A DNA stretch of 64,000 nucleotides from Paraspadella gotoi (lineage: Eukaryota; Chaetognatha). Of this stretch, positions 23,214 to 62,080 are shown piece by piece; position 1 is the first letter of the stretch, and every line of letters begins with the position of its first letter. Where the stretch lies: assembly GCA_051294375.1 (NCBI GenBank), contig CM119263.1, positions 21,684,494 to 21,748,493 on the forward strand, in the 5' to 3' direction. The notes under the pieces are model-generated. The model was given only the letters and a program-made list of their open reading frames with translations. It made no database searches and was not told the origin of the DNA. Made by a program: the position numbers and the translations under genes.

Positions 23214-23935
23214 TTTTCCGATAAAACGAGAGGCTCGCTGACGTCGAGTCGGAAAAACAAGACCAGAAACAAAAATCGCTTCCCTTATCGAACGCGAAGA
23301 GGAACATGAGACCGAAAAAATCTGAAAACAAAAGACAAAAATGAAAAAAAAGAAAGAAATAAAAAGAAAGCAACCTAGAGAATTTTCGAATTTTCATTCC
23401 TCACCCTTTTTCTTTCTCCCGCCAACAATGGATGAGGGTTTTAAAAAAATTGGTTTCTGCTCGATTCGCCAGCGAATTTGGGCGGCGGAATTTGCGTTTT
23501 AAAATTCCTGCCATATTCTTTGTTTTGAGAGATTGGAGGAAGAAGATGAATGAAGCGGACTGCTTCCTTGATTTCATACTCTTTTTTTCTGACTCAAAAA
23601 ATTCTAATTCTCTGTACATAAAATCCTAATTTCCGACAAACAACTTCTAAATCTCTACTTCAGGCTTCGTACATACTTTCAAGCTAGTACTTCTAACTCT
23701 TGGCTTTATTATTAACTAACTTTTTATTTCTAAAGCTCGTTCTTTTTACTCACTTCAGACTCTATATTTCCAACTCATTACTTCTACCACTCCACTTTCT
23801 AACTTTTTAGTATTTAAGATTTAAATTCTTTATCCCTTTGCTTATCGCTTCTTTATTTTAAACTTCTGACTCCCCAATTAAATAAAACTCCCTTTCATTA
23901 TTGACTTCCTATTTATAACTCTCAACAACGGTTTG
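23214..23935. other. No gene seen
   Basis: AT-rich sequence. From about 23640 the sequence is full of ACTTCTNA-like pyrimidine words and grades into the minisatellite. Confidence 0.5.
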
Positions 23936-24360
23936 CCCACTCATCACCTCCCCTTTCCTTCTCCTCAATCCTCACTCCTCAGTCCTCACTCTTCCTTTCC
24001 TTCTCCTCACTCCTCAGTCCTCACTCCCTCTTAGTCTCCCCACTCCTCACTCTTCCTTTCCTTCTCCTCACTCCTCAGTCTTCACTCCCCCTTTCCTTCT
24101 CCCCACTCCTCACTCCTCAGTCCTCACTCTTCCTTTCCTTCTCCTCACTCCTCACTCCTCAGTCCTCACTCTTCCTTTCCTTCTCCTCAATCCTCACTCC
24201 CTCTTTGTCTCCCCACTCCTCACTCCTCCTTTCCTTCTCCTCATTCCTCAGTCTTCACTCCCCCTTTCCTTATTTTCACTCCTCACTCCCTCTTTGTCTC
24301 CCCACTGCTCACCCCCCTTTTCCTTCTCCTCACTCACTCTGGTCTACCCACTCCTCAATC
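23936..24360. repeat. Pyrimidine-rich minisatellite
   Basis: About ten imperfect units built from CTCCTCACTCCTCAGTCCTC and CTTCCTTTCCTT, with period roughly 37-50 and variable internal 7-bp (CTCACTC-type) repeats. The other strand is almost entirely purine. Confidence 0.85.
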
Positions 24361-26030
24361 TCGTTCTCCACTCGATTCCCGCGGGGAGAAGCCCCGTCTC
24401 TGTTCCCTAATTCGCCGGGCGATATCAATTTTAAAGCGGTAGGGGAAAGGAAGGGGGGAGAAGAGGGGGGGGAAAGAAAATGGGTGGGCGTGTGACGCTG
24501 CTCCAGTTTGGCTTCGTGGAGGCGAGGAACGGAAAATGGCTGGGAAGGGCAGAGTTGGTGAGATGGAGATTGATGAGACGTTGTCGTTGTTGTCGTCGTT
24601 GTTGTTTGTTAAGGACACTTGACTCGAAGCACGTGTTCAATTGCAATACATTGATAAAAGTAGAAAGAACGAAAGTATAATTGACATGGAAACTCTCTTT
24701 CAAAATGGTAAAATATAGTATCTTGAGGGTCCATTGTTTTCAGCCTCCAATTTGGATGGATGATTAATGGAAACTTCGAGAAAGGAAACAAAACCGACGC
24801 AATCCTCGTTCGACCATCTTGTCATTCCTTGTTACAACCTCCTTCTGCACTTGTTATGCAACAGTATGATACCCTCTGCGTCGCTTGTACCGCCGCCGCC
24901 GACGCGGGCGCCGCCGCACCGGCATTGACGCCCCCGACGCCCACTATTAACCAGACGTTTGTTTACAAAGCAACATGAAAAAAAAATCCGTTGGACATTA
25001 AAGCCAATCCGCGTCGCCCGACGCGACCCAAGGTTGTTTGAATGGATTAACGTCGACGTCGAGGTTAAAAACGGTCGCCATTTTGAAAAAGACGAAGGGG
25101 ATTTCTCGGAAATGGAGTCCTGATGTAAATGATGAATTGATTGATGGTCGACATTAATGGAAAATCTAAATAATAGACTGGTCGTTTCATTTGTTAGTTT
25201 GTTTACTTTTTTAATTTTCGTTTATTGCTTTTTCCTCTTTAGCGTTAGTGTGTTATATAGTGTGTTATATGTTATTCATATTTTTATTATTATTATTATT
25301 TCCTTTTTTTCATCAACGGGAGACAAATTGTATTCCCGAGCTAAGATATGGTTGTAAATGTAATGGAATCGAAATCAAATCCTGTTTCTCGATCTGAGAT
25401 TCTCGCAAAGTTATTCTCGTCTTCCGCCTCTCCTCCATCTGTCAAAGGAGGAAAATGTTTTCTTTGTTCCCGCCGCTTCGCTGCGTCGCCGCGTCGGGCC
25501 GCGTCGCCGCGTGGAGATTATTTGTTTGTTGTATCGCCCTCGGCCTTTATTTTCTTTTGCTTCCTTCTCAAATTCCCGACTTTGTTTCTTTGTTTCGTCA
25601 CGATTTTCTATTTTCTTTAGTTTCTTTCTATGATTTTTTATTTTGATTTTTAGTTCGTAATTCAAAACTTTGCTTCGTATTATCTCACAAAATCATTGTC
25701 TGTGTCGTGAAGTATTAGTTGATTGTATAACTATATATGTATATGTATAACTATAAGTTTCGTCGGCACTGACACTTGTGTCTTTATGACAAAGAATTCG
25801 TTTTTTAACATTTAATTTTTTAGTTTGTCTTTCTAACTAGCGATTATTATCCCCATATAATCTTGATCCAAAATTGAGTTAAATAGTAAAATTTGTCGGC
25901 GTTGATGTCTTCGTCATCTTTGTCGTCACCTTCTTCGTCGTAATCGTCGTGTAACCAGCGCCGTCGCCAACAAACTACGAGATTCAATTGAAATTCGCTT
26001 CAAATTCCGTCTGTTTTGTGCGTCTCTGGA
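24361..26030. other. No gene recognised
   Basis: GC-rich islets at about 24880-24920 and 25420-25520 give short Ala- or Arg-rich open frames without splice or homology support. The rest is AT-rich. Confidence 0.45.
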
Positions 26031-26075
<45 letters not shown>

Positions 26076-26090
26076 AACGACGACGACGAC
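26031..26090. repeat. (GAC)n microsatellite
   Basis: About twenty GAC units with one AAC interruption. Confidence 0.95.
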
Positions 26091-26359
26091 AAGAGGCGGA
26101 CGTCATTTTGGAGTCGGCGAAATTAAGATTTTACGAAATCAGTTTATCGCAGCACTTGAAGTGGAAGTGAGAAGAGACGTGAGCGCGAGGACGCAAAACA
26201 CCTTACTAATGACGGTGATATACTCACGTAAAATTGCTCTCTTGTTCAATCTTTTCCGCCATTTTTCACTATTTTCTTACCATTAACGAATCTTACTTGA
26301 TGAAACCGGAAAAGTCGACGTCAGAATTCTACAATTCCGAGCGATGATTTATGAGTGGG

Positions 26360-27044
<685 letters not shown>

Positions 27045-27255
27045 TGTTGTGGCAGCAGGCTAAATCATCTCGTGACAAACGTGCGTCCCGGGTTCAGTCC
27101 TTGGTTATCCCGATTCTGGCTTAAATGTGACGGAGCCGCTCTAAACATGTCAGTGACAGGAGGCGGTCACTGAGAGTCCGCAGCCCCTACGCCAGTTGGT
27201 GAGATACCCCGCGCCTAGGGTATCACAGGCATTCCTCTCGTTGCCATACTGAAAA
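27045..27255 (+). mobile_element. tRNA-derived SINE-like repeat
   Basis: An A-box-like TGGCAGCAGGC (about 27050) and a B-box-like GGGTTCAGTCC (about 27090) are spaced as in a tRNA gene. About 150 bases of unrelated body follow. The acceptor stem does not pair, so this is not a functional tRNA. Confidence 0.5.
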
Positions 27256-28944
27256 TTTAGGAGTCAGAAAATCGGAAACTGACAAGGACTTGTCGTTCGC
27301 GATGAATTGACGCTTTCGTAGACGGCACTCGTTAAATTATTAATCCGAATCCAAGGGATAAACATCTGGCGGGAAAGATAGACCTCAACGATGTTAATCG
27401 TCGGAAAATCCCAACGTGACATATGTCAATTTGGGAAATGATCATCGTTTTAGAAGGAACTCGTTGTAAGACTGGCATATGGCAATACGCAAAGGAAATC
27501 TTCGCGGATGGTAATCGCAGGATATAGAAATCGTCACAGATGGCAATCGTCGGAAATGGCGATAAAGCTTTTTGAGGCGACGGCGATCGCCAGTGATGGA
27601 AACGATTCGCGCCGAGAGAAGAAACGGCTGCGCCACATCGACTGGCTGCGGTGGCGGCTGCGGCGGCGGCGGCGGCTCCCGCTACTAAAACGAGTTTATA
27701 GCTCGTAAAATATACGGTTGAATCGGAGAATATACGGCGTGCAGTACATTCGTAACCACTAACCAATGGACTCTTCGCTCAAAGAGTTTTTTATTGTGTT
27801 GATTACTTACAACGACGGCGACGGTGATAACGAAAACGACGACAACCAACGAATAACAACAATCTGTAAACTAATCAGATATTCATTGAGTTTGTTTTAT
27901 TTTGTTTTGTTATAATTTTTTTTTCTGATTTTCTTTGCGTTTCCCCTCTCGTCGTAATTTCTTTCACGGGATTTGTTTTTTACTCATATCTTTTGATAAA
28001 CAACATTTTTATTCTTTTTTTTTCCTCATCGGTGATTTCCCTTTTGTTTTGTTATTACTCTAAGGGCGATTCTCGTCGCTGGGCAACGACCGTTCGAAAG
28101 CGAGATCAAAGCAAACGCTCTTTAAACCATTCATCAGCCATCAGAGATTAGTAATGAACCGTTCTAAAATCCATATTCCATAGTATTTACTATCCAAAGT
28201 ATGAAAAATGAAACACTATACTTTTTTTTTAATTTAATCTAGTCAAATCTTATAGAAGAAAATTATTATCGTAACTAGAAAGAAAAAAGTAATAAATGAA
28301 TATGAACATTGAGTATCTATCTGGCTAATATCATTATTAAGACGTCACAGCATGGAGAAAATTATCATGCTCGATACAGTACTTGCGACATAAATAATAA
28401 TTTGTTATTCCAAGAGGTCAGCTATATTTTCTCTCCTCCTCCCCCCCCCCCGACGGGGGGCACCCTGTTTGTATCCACCTGTTTTTTCCCCGAGTTGTTT
28501 CTGTTTTTCTCTCGCGTTTATTTTCGTTTATTTCCCAAGAGGAAACGCTAACTCACTCGAGGTCTCGCGCGGAACCGCGACAGAGATCGCCACCTTTTAA
28601 GCGACCATCTGGCGGCCGAAAACGGAGGTCGATACGACTCCGGTTCGGAAAAAGAAGAAAAGAAAAAATAACTAAACAAAACTAATAGCAAAAGTGAACC
28701 TTTCTCAATTTTCCTCTGCCGAGAATGTTAAAGAGGAAGCATGATCTATGTGCAAACATTGAAGTTATCAATTTGAGTCAATCTTCTAAGCTGTTAACTT
28801 GTTATTAATTAATTATACTTTTCCTTTAATTTTTTGGTGCATACAACCATACTGCTACGGTTAGCCTGTTAAATCTTTTATATATATTCACCAGCATAAT
28901 ACCCTTATTACATACCATTAAACCAAATCACTTCTCTCATCAAG
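27256..28944. other. No gene recognised; should contain or precede 5' ANKRD53 exons
   Basis: The exon at 28945 begins in mid-codon, so at least one upstream ANKRD53 exon must exist. No segment here matches the expected N-terminal ankyrin sequence. A run of C bases at 28441-28450 and CG-rich sequence at 28555-28640 were the only notable items. Confidence 0.4.
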
Positions 28945-56423
<27,479 letters not shown>

Positions 56424-56440
56424 CAGAGAAACAAACGGGC

Positions 56441-56473
<33 letters not shown>

Positions 56474-56795
56474 TAGAGATAAAGAGAGAGAGAGAAAATT
56501 ACTTATTTCTGATTACTGATTACTGATTTCTGTACGGATGACAAGGCGATCAATACCGGTTTGATGCTTAAATAAAAAGTAAACATTAAACTTTAAAGTG
56601 AACTTAAAAATAACCACGTGAGTGCTACACCGCTTATATTCCATTTACTTTTGCATCTTGTTAAGTAGTAAGTTTTTCACTTCCTTGAATGACACGTTAT
56701 TTACATATAAAATGGTTTATTTACTCAAAATCGAGTTATACGAATTCGTTAAAAATATATTTCCACTATGCTTTAGACAGTTTTCGTTTTTAGTC

Positions 56796-56895
56796 GGATC
56801 TGCTTATAAGCAGATCCCGACTCTATAATTCACTTTGTCGGTCCGTCGGTCCGCCCCCTCAATCTTGTCAGGCATTGACATATATCAATGTCATA
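56796..56895 (-). mobile_element. Hairpin/GTCY-repeat element, truncated copy
   Basis: A perfect 22-bp palindrome at 56796-56817 has arms GGATCTGCTTA and TAAGCAGATCC. CTCTATAATTCACTTTGTCG and GTCCGTCGGTCC follow. Homology to the 49976 copy continues through ATCTTGTC.GGCATT and TATATCA, then stops inside the transporter-like sequence. No distant subterminal partner is present. Confidence 0.6.
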
Positions 56896-57370
56896 TATGT
56901 ATAACTGAGCAGGCCATCCAAAGCGGCCAAGACGTAACCAAAGAAGGGTACGCCGAGGGTCTCGTTAAAAAGGAACGGCGGGTGCGTCACAAGCAACAGT
57001 CCGATGATAGCCGATGTATCAGCAGCGTCAGAGCAGGAACGAGAAGAAATCCTGAGCCCGCAAAAGCCGTCAGGACGCCGAGCGGGACGAAGACGGCGGC
57101 GGCGCGCCACACGATGCGATTAGCGTTGAGAAGAAAACCGAAAACAACTAACGCCACCCAGCGGCGCGGAGTTTTCACCGTCCAGTTTTTCCAGGCGATG
57201 GGAACCAGGGGGAGAGTCATTAATAGTTCGCCAAGGAACATGAAGATGAAGGAGGCTGGGATGGAAAGACCTTCGGAGGCGCGGAATATCGTGTTGCACA
57301 TGATGGTCATCAGCATGGCGAAGGAGTTGAAGAGAACACCCCAGAAGAAGCCTGAGATCTCTGTCGACAT
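56868..57370 (-). pseudogene. EamA/SLC35G-like transporter, N-terminal part, truncated and frameshifted
   Basis: From ATG 57370 on the minus strand the product begins MSTEISGFFWGVLFNSFAML and shows hydrophobic segments at about residues 8-28, 37-57, 72-88 and 92-118, as in the first EamA repeat of drug/metabolite transporters. A one-frame shift near 57020 separates this from IIGLLLVTHPPFLFNE, which resembles the GxVLIARPPFLFG end of EamA helix 5 in SLC35G proteins. About twenty residues expected between them are missing. The frame ends at 56868 within the hairpin element, so the second EamA half is absent. It could be a broken gene, or a first exon with a sequencing indel. Confidence 0.5.
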
Positions 57371-58338
57371 TTTTGGTTTGATGCGGTAGCCTTCTCTCCT
57401 TATTTAATCCAAACGCTCCTTTTCATCATAAATTCGGAATTAAATTAGCTTTTAACTTTAAACATGCAGTTGGTGATAATGTTAGGGATTAAGTTATGAA
57501 TTAGGCTTAAGGATTAAGTTAACAATTAAAGATTAGGGATTAAAAATTATATATTAAGATTGAATTTAAGTTGAAAGAATAAAGAACAAAAATGCTCCAT
57601 TTGGAAAAAGAAAGTCCAATTATCCATTATGTATTTCATTTTTAAGCTATCAAAGAAAATGTGAACAATGTGCATTGTGCAAAGTACAAAAAGTGTAATT
57701 AATCTGGGTGATATACACTGTGTACTGCGGCCGTCCAAGGTCGCATCCTATCACAAGAGACTCCGTCGTGCTTGAGTCTAGAGCCCAGGAAACTGATGAC
57801 GTAATCTGCTAAAGCTATCGCATCCGGGAATCAGAATGGCCTCGTGAAAAAAGGTCGCAGGGTTGAGGCAAAAGGAACAGAGAGGATGAGGCGTTCCTTC
57901 TTCCCCCTTTTCTTTCTCAAAAATCGGGAGGTCGTAAACCCTGTCCGAGACCTCGCCAGTTGGGTCAGGCGAAATGGGCACAAAGAGCAAAAGAAAGTTT
58001 TTCTTTCTGACCCCTTTTGGCGCCTCGCCCATAAACTCCCCCCCCCCTCGAAAATCATCTCTTTCTCATGCGGAGAGGATTTAACGTTGAAGGGGAAAAT
58101 TAGGGAAAATTACCGAAGGACGTGAAATGTTTCGTCGATCGTCTTTGTAAAATCGGGGCGATCGCCGCTGGAATTCGGGGAATCGTAATTCTTGTCGTCG
58201 ACTACGAAGAATGTTTCCCCCGTGACGATTTCACGAGCACGCTTTGTGTACTTAAACGTTGATGTGTGAGTGGTGGGTCTCGTTCTCGCCGTCTCCTCCA
58301 TCTCATTCATTTCACTTTGTCGACCGTCGTTGTGTGTG

Positions 58339-58419
<81 letters not shown>

Positions 58420-58648
58420 AAAAAAAATAAGACGAGAGAATCCATTTATTATCTCGAGTCTCGACTGAATTAATGACGAATATTCGTGAGACGAGGAGAC
58501 GAATGTCGTGGAGAAAATGGACGGGAAACTGGAGTTGGGGAGGTCGAGTAGATAATGGGTTGGGGTAGCATGACAGAACTCATGGGGATAATGAAAACGT
58601 GTAATGAATTACATAAGGATATTATTAAAACACAAGCAATGTACACAA
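57371..58648. other. No gene recognised
   Basis: Contains TTAGGGATTAAG-like degenerate repeats (57470-57550) and (GA)n at 58343-58415. Reading frames at 57780-58050 are open on both strands but unsupported. Confidence 0.5.
58343..58415. repeat. (GA)n microsatellite
   Basis: Uninterrupted GA run of about 73 bases. Confidence 0.96.
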
Positions 58649-59280
58649 TATATTATACAGGGAATACAGTGAATCAAAACTTAGAAAATCGGATTTTAAA
58701 TCCGTACCACTTCATCTTTTTAGTTGCGCCGCGAGTACTCGCGGAGCAACTCTATAAGTCACTTTTCGTTCGGTCGGTCCGTCGGTTGGTATATTTATCC
58801 GTTGATCTGTCCCACTTACGTTAAAAACGCTTATAACTTGCATATAATTTTTTGTTCATTTATTCAAAATCAAATCCTAGCGACTACTGGCGCCGCCTTT
58901 TGTTTTTAAAGAAATCTTATAATATAAAGAATAAATGATATGATAAATAAAAAGAAAAGTAATGCGGCGCAACACCTTGGAATAACCGTTCCTTGTTTTT
59001 ATTTTGTGACGCATCGGGTGCATTTAAAGAAAATTTAATTTTAAGATACTTAACCAGACCTTGTTCTAACTATTAATACAATGCGACAAGCACTGCTGTA
59101 TAAACCACTCCTGCCACAGCACCTAAAAGAATCACAGCTGCTCTTCATAAACGCTTCTGAAAGATTGAGCCACAGCTCGTAGATGGTTTACCCTATGCCA
59201 TTGATATTTTGGTTGAAAGTAATATGGGTCCCCCCCTTTAAAACGCCCTACTTCGCACAGGAATTAGATGTGAATATTAT
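58649..59280. repeat. Dispersed repeat family R, copy interrupted by a hairpin element
   Basis: The two parts 58649-58722 and about 58990-59280 match 42262-42610 continuously. In the 42-kb copy CACTTTATCC and GTGACGC are separated only by a T run. Here about 270 bases, including the element at 58723-58973, lie between CACTTCATC and GTGACGC. Confidence 0.65.
58723..58973 (-). mobile_element. Hairpin/GTCY-repeat element, second palindrome subtype
   Basis: A near-perfect palindrome at 58723-58750 has arms GTTGCGCCGCGAGT and ACTCGCGGAGCAAC, with one mismatch. TCTATAAGTCACTTT and CGGTCGGTCCGTCGG follow. At the far end GCGGCGCAAC (58964-58973) is the exact reverse complement of GTTGCGCCGC (58723-58732). 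The layout matches the 49976-50311 element, while the palindrome sequence is unrelated. It is inserted in repeat family R. Confidence 0.6.
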
Positions 59281-59699
59281 CAAGCTCGAAAATTATTCAG
59301 TCAAAAATTAAAATGTTGCTGCAGTTGAAATCTGTATTTTTTTCAGCTGTATACAACAATGCCCTTTGTTACAGCCATGCATAATAACCCCAAGAGTATT
59401 GGCTCTTTATACATGTCAAGAAATGGAATCACAAAACAATATAGTAACTGCAGCAATAGTTTTTGGCCCAGTAGCAAATATATAAGGAAGTATTTATCTT
59501 TCATCTGATGCTGCAGTAGATTGCATTAAGCTATTTACTTGATATCTTATACAAAGAATCCCAACGACATCAGTTATTGATTTCATAAGCTCACAGAGAT
59601 GGCACTCAAGCAGAGTGGCCACTACAGTGTGAACTTAAGAAATAAAGACATTTTTACAGCATCTTAAAGTTGCTTTTATTAATTGAGGTTAAAATTATC
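59281..59699. other. No gene recognised
   Basis: AT-rich sequence with short words such as AATAACCCCAAGAGTATTGG. It may be more of a repeat adjoining family R. No coding support. Confidence 0.4.
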
Positions 59700-61167
59700 G
59701 GTTCCAAATGGAACCGGATTCTTCATGGTTCTTCCCCACCAACAAGTGAGCATCTGCTCTGCAAACGCGACATCTCCGAGAGAAAAACGAAAAGAGGAAA
59801 CCTCCCTTCCCCGCCTCTCTTCCCCTCCCGTACGCTACCTCAGTACGCCGACACGAGACAGAATCACTCGTAACCAAGCAAACCAAGAGGGGGAATCCCG
59901 CGAAAACTTCCGGTGACGTGCCACGCCCACTTGACCGGACGTCGTAGAAGGGGATGAGAAACCGCAAAAAGAACCAGTCCATGGACGAAAACCGGGTCTG
60001 GAGAAACTGACGGCCGGACGAAGCAACCCGAAAGAGCTGTCGGGCGATCAGATGGCGTCCTTGACGTCCCTGGAGTCCCGCCCCTACGCTTGGGAGGCGG
60101 CGAAAACTTGCAAGGTCAGTAGGGACGCGCGAGCGGAGGTACGCGGACTGCCACGCCCATGCTTGCGGCTAACAGAACTGGCGCAATAGTGAGGCGCCCC
60201 GGAGCGGAAAAGGAAAAATGGAACGCTTAAGTGACGTCTGTGAGCGGTCTCCGAAAAAGAACGACGTGGAGGGCGGAAACTGGACAGAACTGTCTTGAGA
60301 TCCGAAGGGCAGCGTCGACAACTAAGCGCCGAGACTCGGAGAGGGCCAAAAATCGCCGCCAAACCCGACGAGGCGTCTCTAAGGGCTTGGCAAATCGTCA
60401 AGGTGGCGCCGTCCACTGCACCGGCCCCTCCGAGCGAAGGGCCTCAACCATGAGGCGGAGAGCGTCACAGCGACAGAAAGGACCGCATGAGCGGACGCTC
60501 CGCGGTCCCTCATGATGCGCTCAAAAGCCTTGAAAGGCGCGCGTCTTTGGAGTCCTTCCGAACGGCGTCGAACTGACGGCAAGGCAACTCTCTTGAGCAG
60601 GAGGACGAAATCCGCCGGCGAAGAGACATCCGACCAGCGCCGGAAACGCGTATAGGCGGAAAGAACGTCCCACGACGTAAAAACGTCGTCCTGGCCAACT
60701 CTGCGCAAAACCCTCCACTGCTGTAGGACCCACTCCGAAGGCTGAACAGAAGCACGATGAGACAAGAAGTTGTCCAACCCCGCAGCAGAAACGGAGGCGT
60801 CGTCGTCGACTTGCGCAGATGGGGCTCGACGAGGAAGGCGTGACGCAGTCACCCCTCGGAGCGTGAAGGCCGCCGCCGCCGAAGAGGCCGCCAAAGAACG
60901 CGAAGACTCCAAGTCGCTGGCGTACAACGAAGACCGACGAAGAACGGCGAAATGGCGAACAAGAGCGTCCAAGAACCATGAAGAAAACGTACATGGAAAA
61001 AAAGAGAAATCATTGAAAAATGACAGTCTCAAAAAAGAACCCCAAAAACACCCACCAAACAAGACAAGCGAGCCTGAGCCGCCCTCCACCACCGGTGGTG
61101 CCAGGGGTGGACGGTGGGTGGTTGTTGGTGGGGAAGAACCATGAAGAATCCCGTTCCATTTGGAACC
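59700..61167. mobile_element. DNA element A with ~46-bp terminal inverted repeats
   Basis: The left end GGTTCCAAATGGAACC, GGATTCTTCATG, then GTTCTTCCCCACCAACAA (59700-59745) is repeated inverted at 61122-61167 with one mismatch. The outermost 16 bases are themselves nearly palindromic. The interior is GC-rich and coding-like on the minus strand, unlike the AT-rich flanks. The superfamily is not identified. Confidence 0.7.
60379..60990 (-). CDS. Possible protein encoded by element A, unrecognised
   Basis: The minus-strand open frame extends through the right terminal repeat, but the coding-like part runs from about 60970 down to 60379. It includes QPSEWVLQQWRVLRRVGQDD, VFTSWDVLSAYTRFRRWSD and VLLLKRVALPSVRRRSEGLQ. 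A second minus-strand frame (60416-60084) could continue after an intron or indel. I see no DDE signature, zinc finger or other known domain. The true start is not determined. It may be a transposon gene or a captured host fragment. Confidence 0.3.
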   Translation of the reverse strand, partial: TFSSWFLDALVRHFAVLRRSSLYASDLESSRSLAASSAAAAFTLRGVTASRLPRRAPSAQVDDDASVSAAGLDNFLSHRASVQPSEWVLQQWRVLRRVGQDDVFTSWDVLSAYTRFRRWSDVSSPADFVLLLKRVALPSVRRRSEGLQRRAPFKAFERIMRDRGASAHAVLSVAVTLSASWLRPFARRGRCSGRRHLDDLPSP

Positions 61168-61171
61168 ATAA

Positions 61172-62080
61172 ATTCTATCATGTAGTTCTTCCCCACCAAC
61201 AAGTGAGCCTGTAACAAGACCAGGCGAAAGCCCGACAAAAACAAACAAACAAAGTCGAGTTAGGTGGGGCACAGGAGGAAAACCCTCTGTACGCCGAAAT
61301 GTACGCCAAAAAAAGGCGAAAAAAACAAAAACGAAAAGAAAGAAGAACTCACCGCCGAAGACTCTCCAATTCACGAGACGACGGCGAAACTCCCTAAATT
61401 CGCGACGAAACCTAAAAGACTGCTATATGGAGAATCTTCCATCTGAAGGGGCATGACTTCGGCCTGACCAAAAAAGCCCGGAATGGCTTGGTGGAGGCGG
61501 TGGAGGCGGCGGCGAAGGGCGCGCGAAGAGACATGAGGGTAGTCGAGTTGAAAACCGCGCCTCAGTCCAAAAAACGGAGAGCACTGGACAAACAAGGGGG
61601 CCGAAACAAGGTTCTTCCCCCTGCAGCCGTACTAAGCCGGGCAAACGAGAGCCGAGTCGCGGCTCTTCCCTCCGCAGCCGCGCAGGGTGCGTCGAGGGCA
61701 AGCGAAAGGGCCGAGTCAAGGCTCTTCCCTCCGAAGCCACGCACAACGAAGACGAAAAAAGATGGCGGCCGTAAAGAGAAACTTCAAAGCCACGTGTCGA
61801 AGAATATCTGTATTCTGAACTCCAAAAAAGAAGGAACGAAAAATATGCAAAATTATTCAAAAAATAATCAAAAAATATTTTCGTAAAAAGCCGGGAGACT
61901 GTGAGCGCAAAAGCGCGAACAGAAGAAGTGATTCTGTCTCGTGTCGGCGTACTGAGGTAGCGTACGGGAGGGGAAGAGAAGGCGGGGAAGAGGAGGTTTC
62001 CTCTTTCGTTTTCTCTCGGGAGATGTCGCGTTGCAGAGCAGATGCTCACTTGTTGGTGGGGAAGAACTACATGATAGAAT
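61172..62080. mobile_element. DNA element B with ~37-bp terminal inverted repeats, abutting A
   Basis: The left end ATTCTATCATGTA then GTTCTTCCCCACCAACAAG is inverted exactly at the right end (about 62043-62080). Inside the right end, about 150 bases (61925-62069) are the inverted match of 59728-59875 in element A's left end. A and B therefore share terminal core and subterminal sequence but have different outermost bases. Confidence 0.7.
61597..61745. repeat. Three imperfect ~52-59-bp tandem units inside element B
   Basis: Units start at about 61597, 61649 and 61708, each with GRGCCGARWC..GGYTCTTCCC then CYGCAGCCG-like sequence. Confidence 0.6.

Noticed and set aside
25348-25620. Open frame MESKSNPVSRSEILAKLFSS with a CFLC motif as a candidate ANKRD53 first exon
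   Set aside because: No donor in the needed phase and no similarity to ANKRD53 N-termini; the Arg/Ala part comes from a short GC-rich repeat.
27332-27766. Minus-strand 144-residue open frame
   Set aside because: Composition-driven Ala run from a GCC repeat, no recognisable domain, no splice context.
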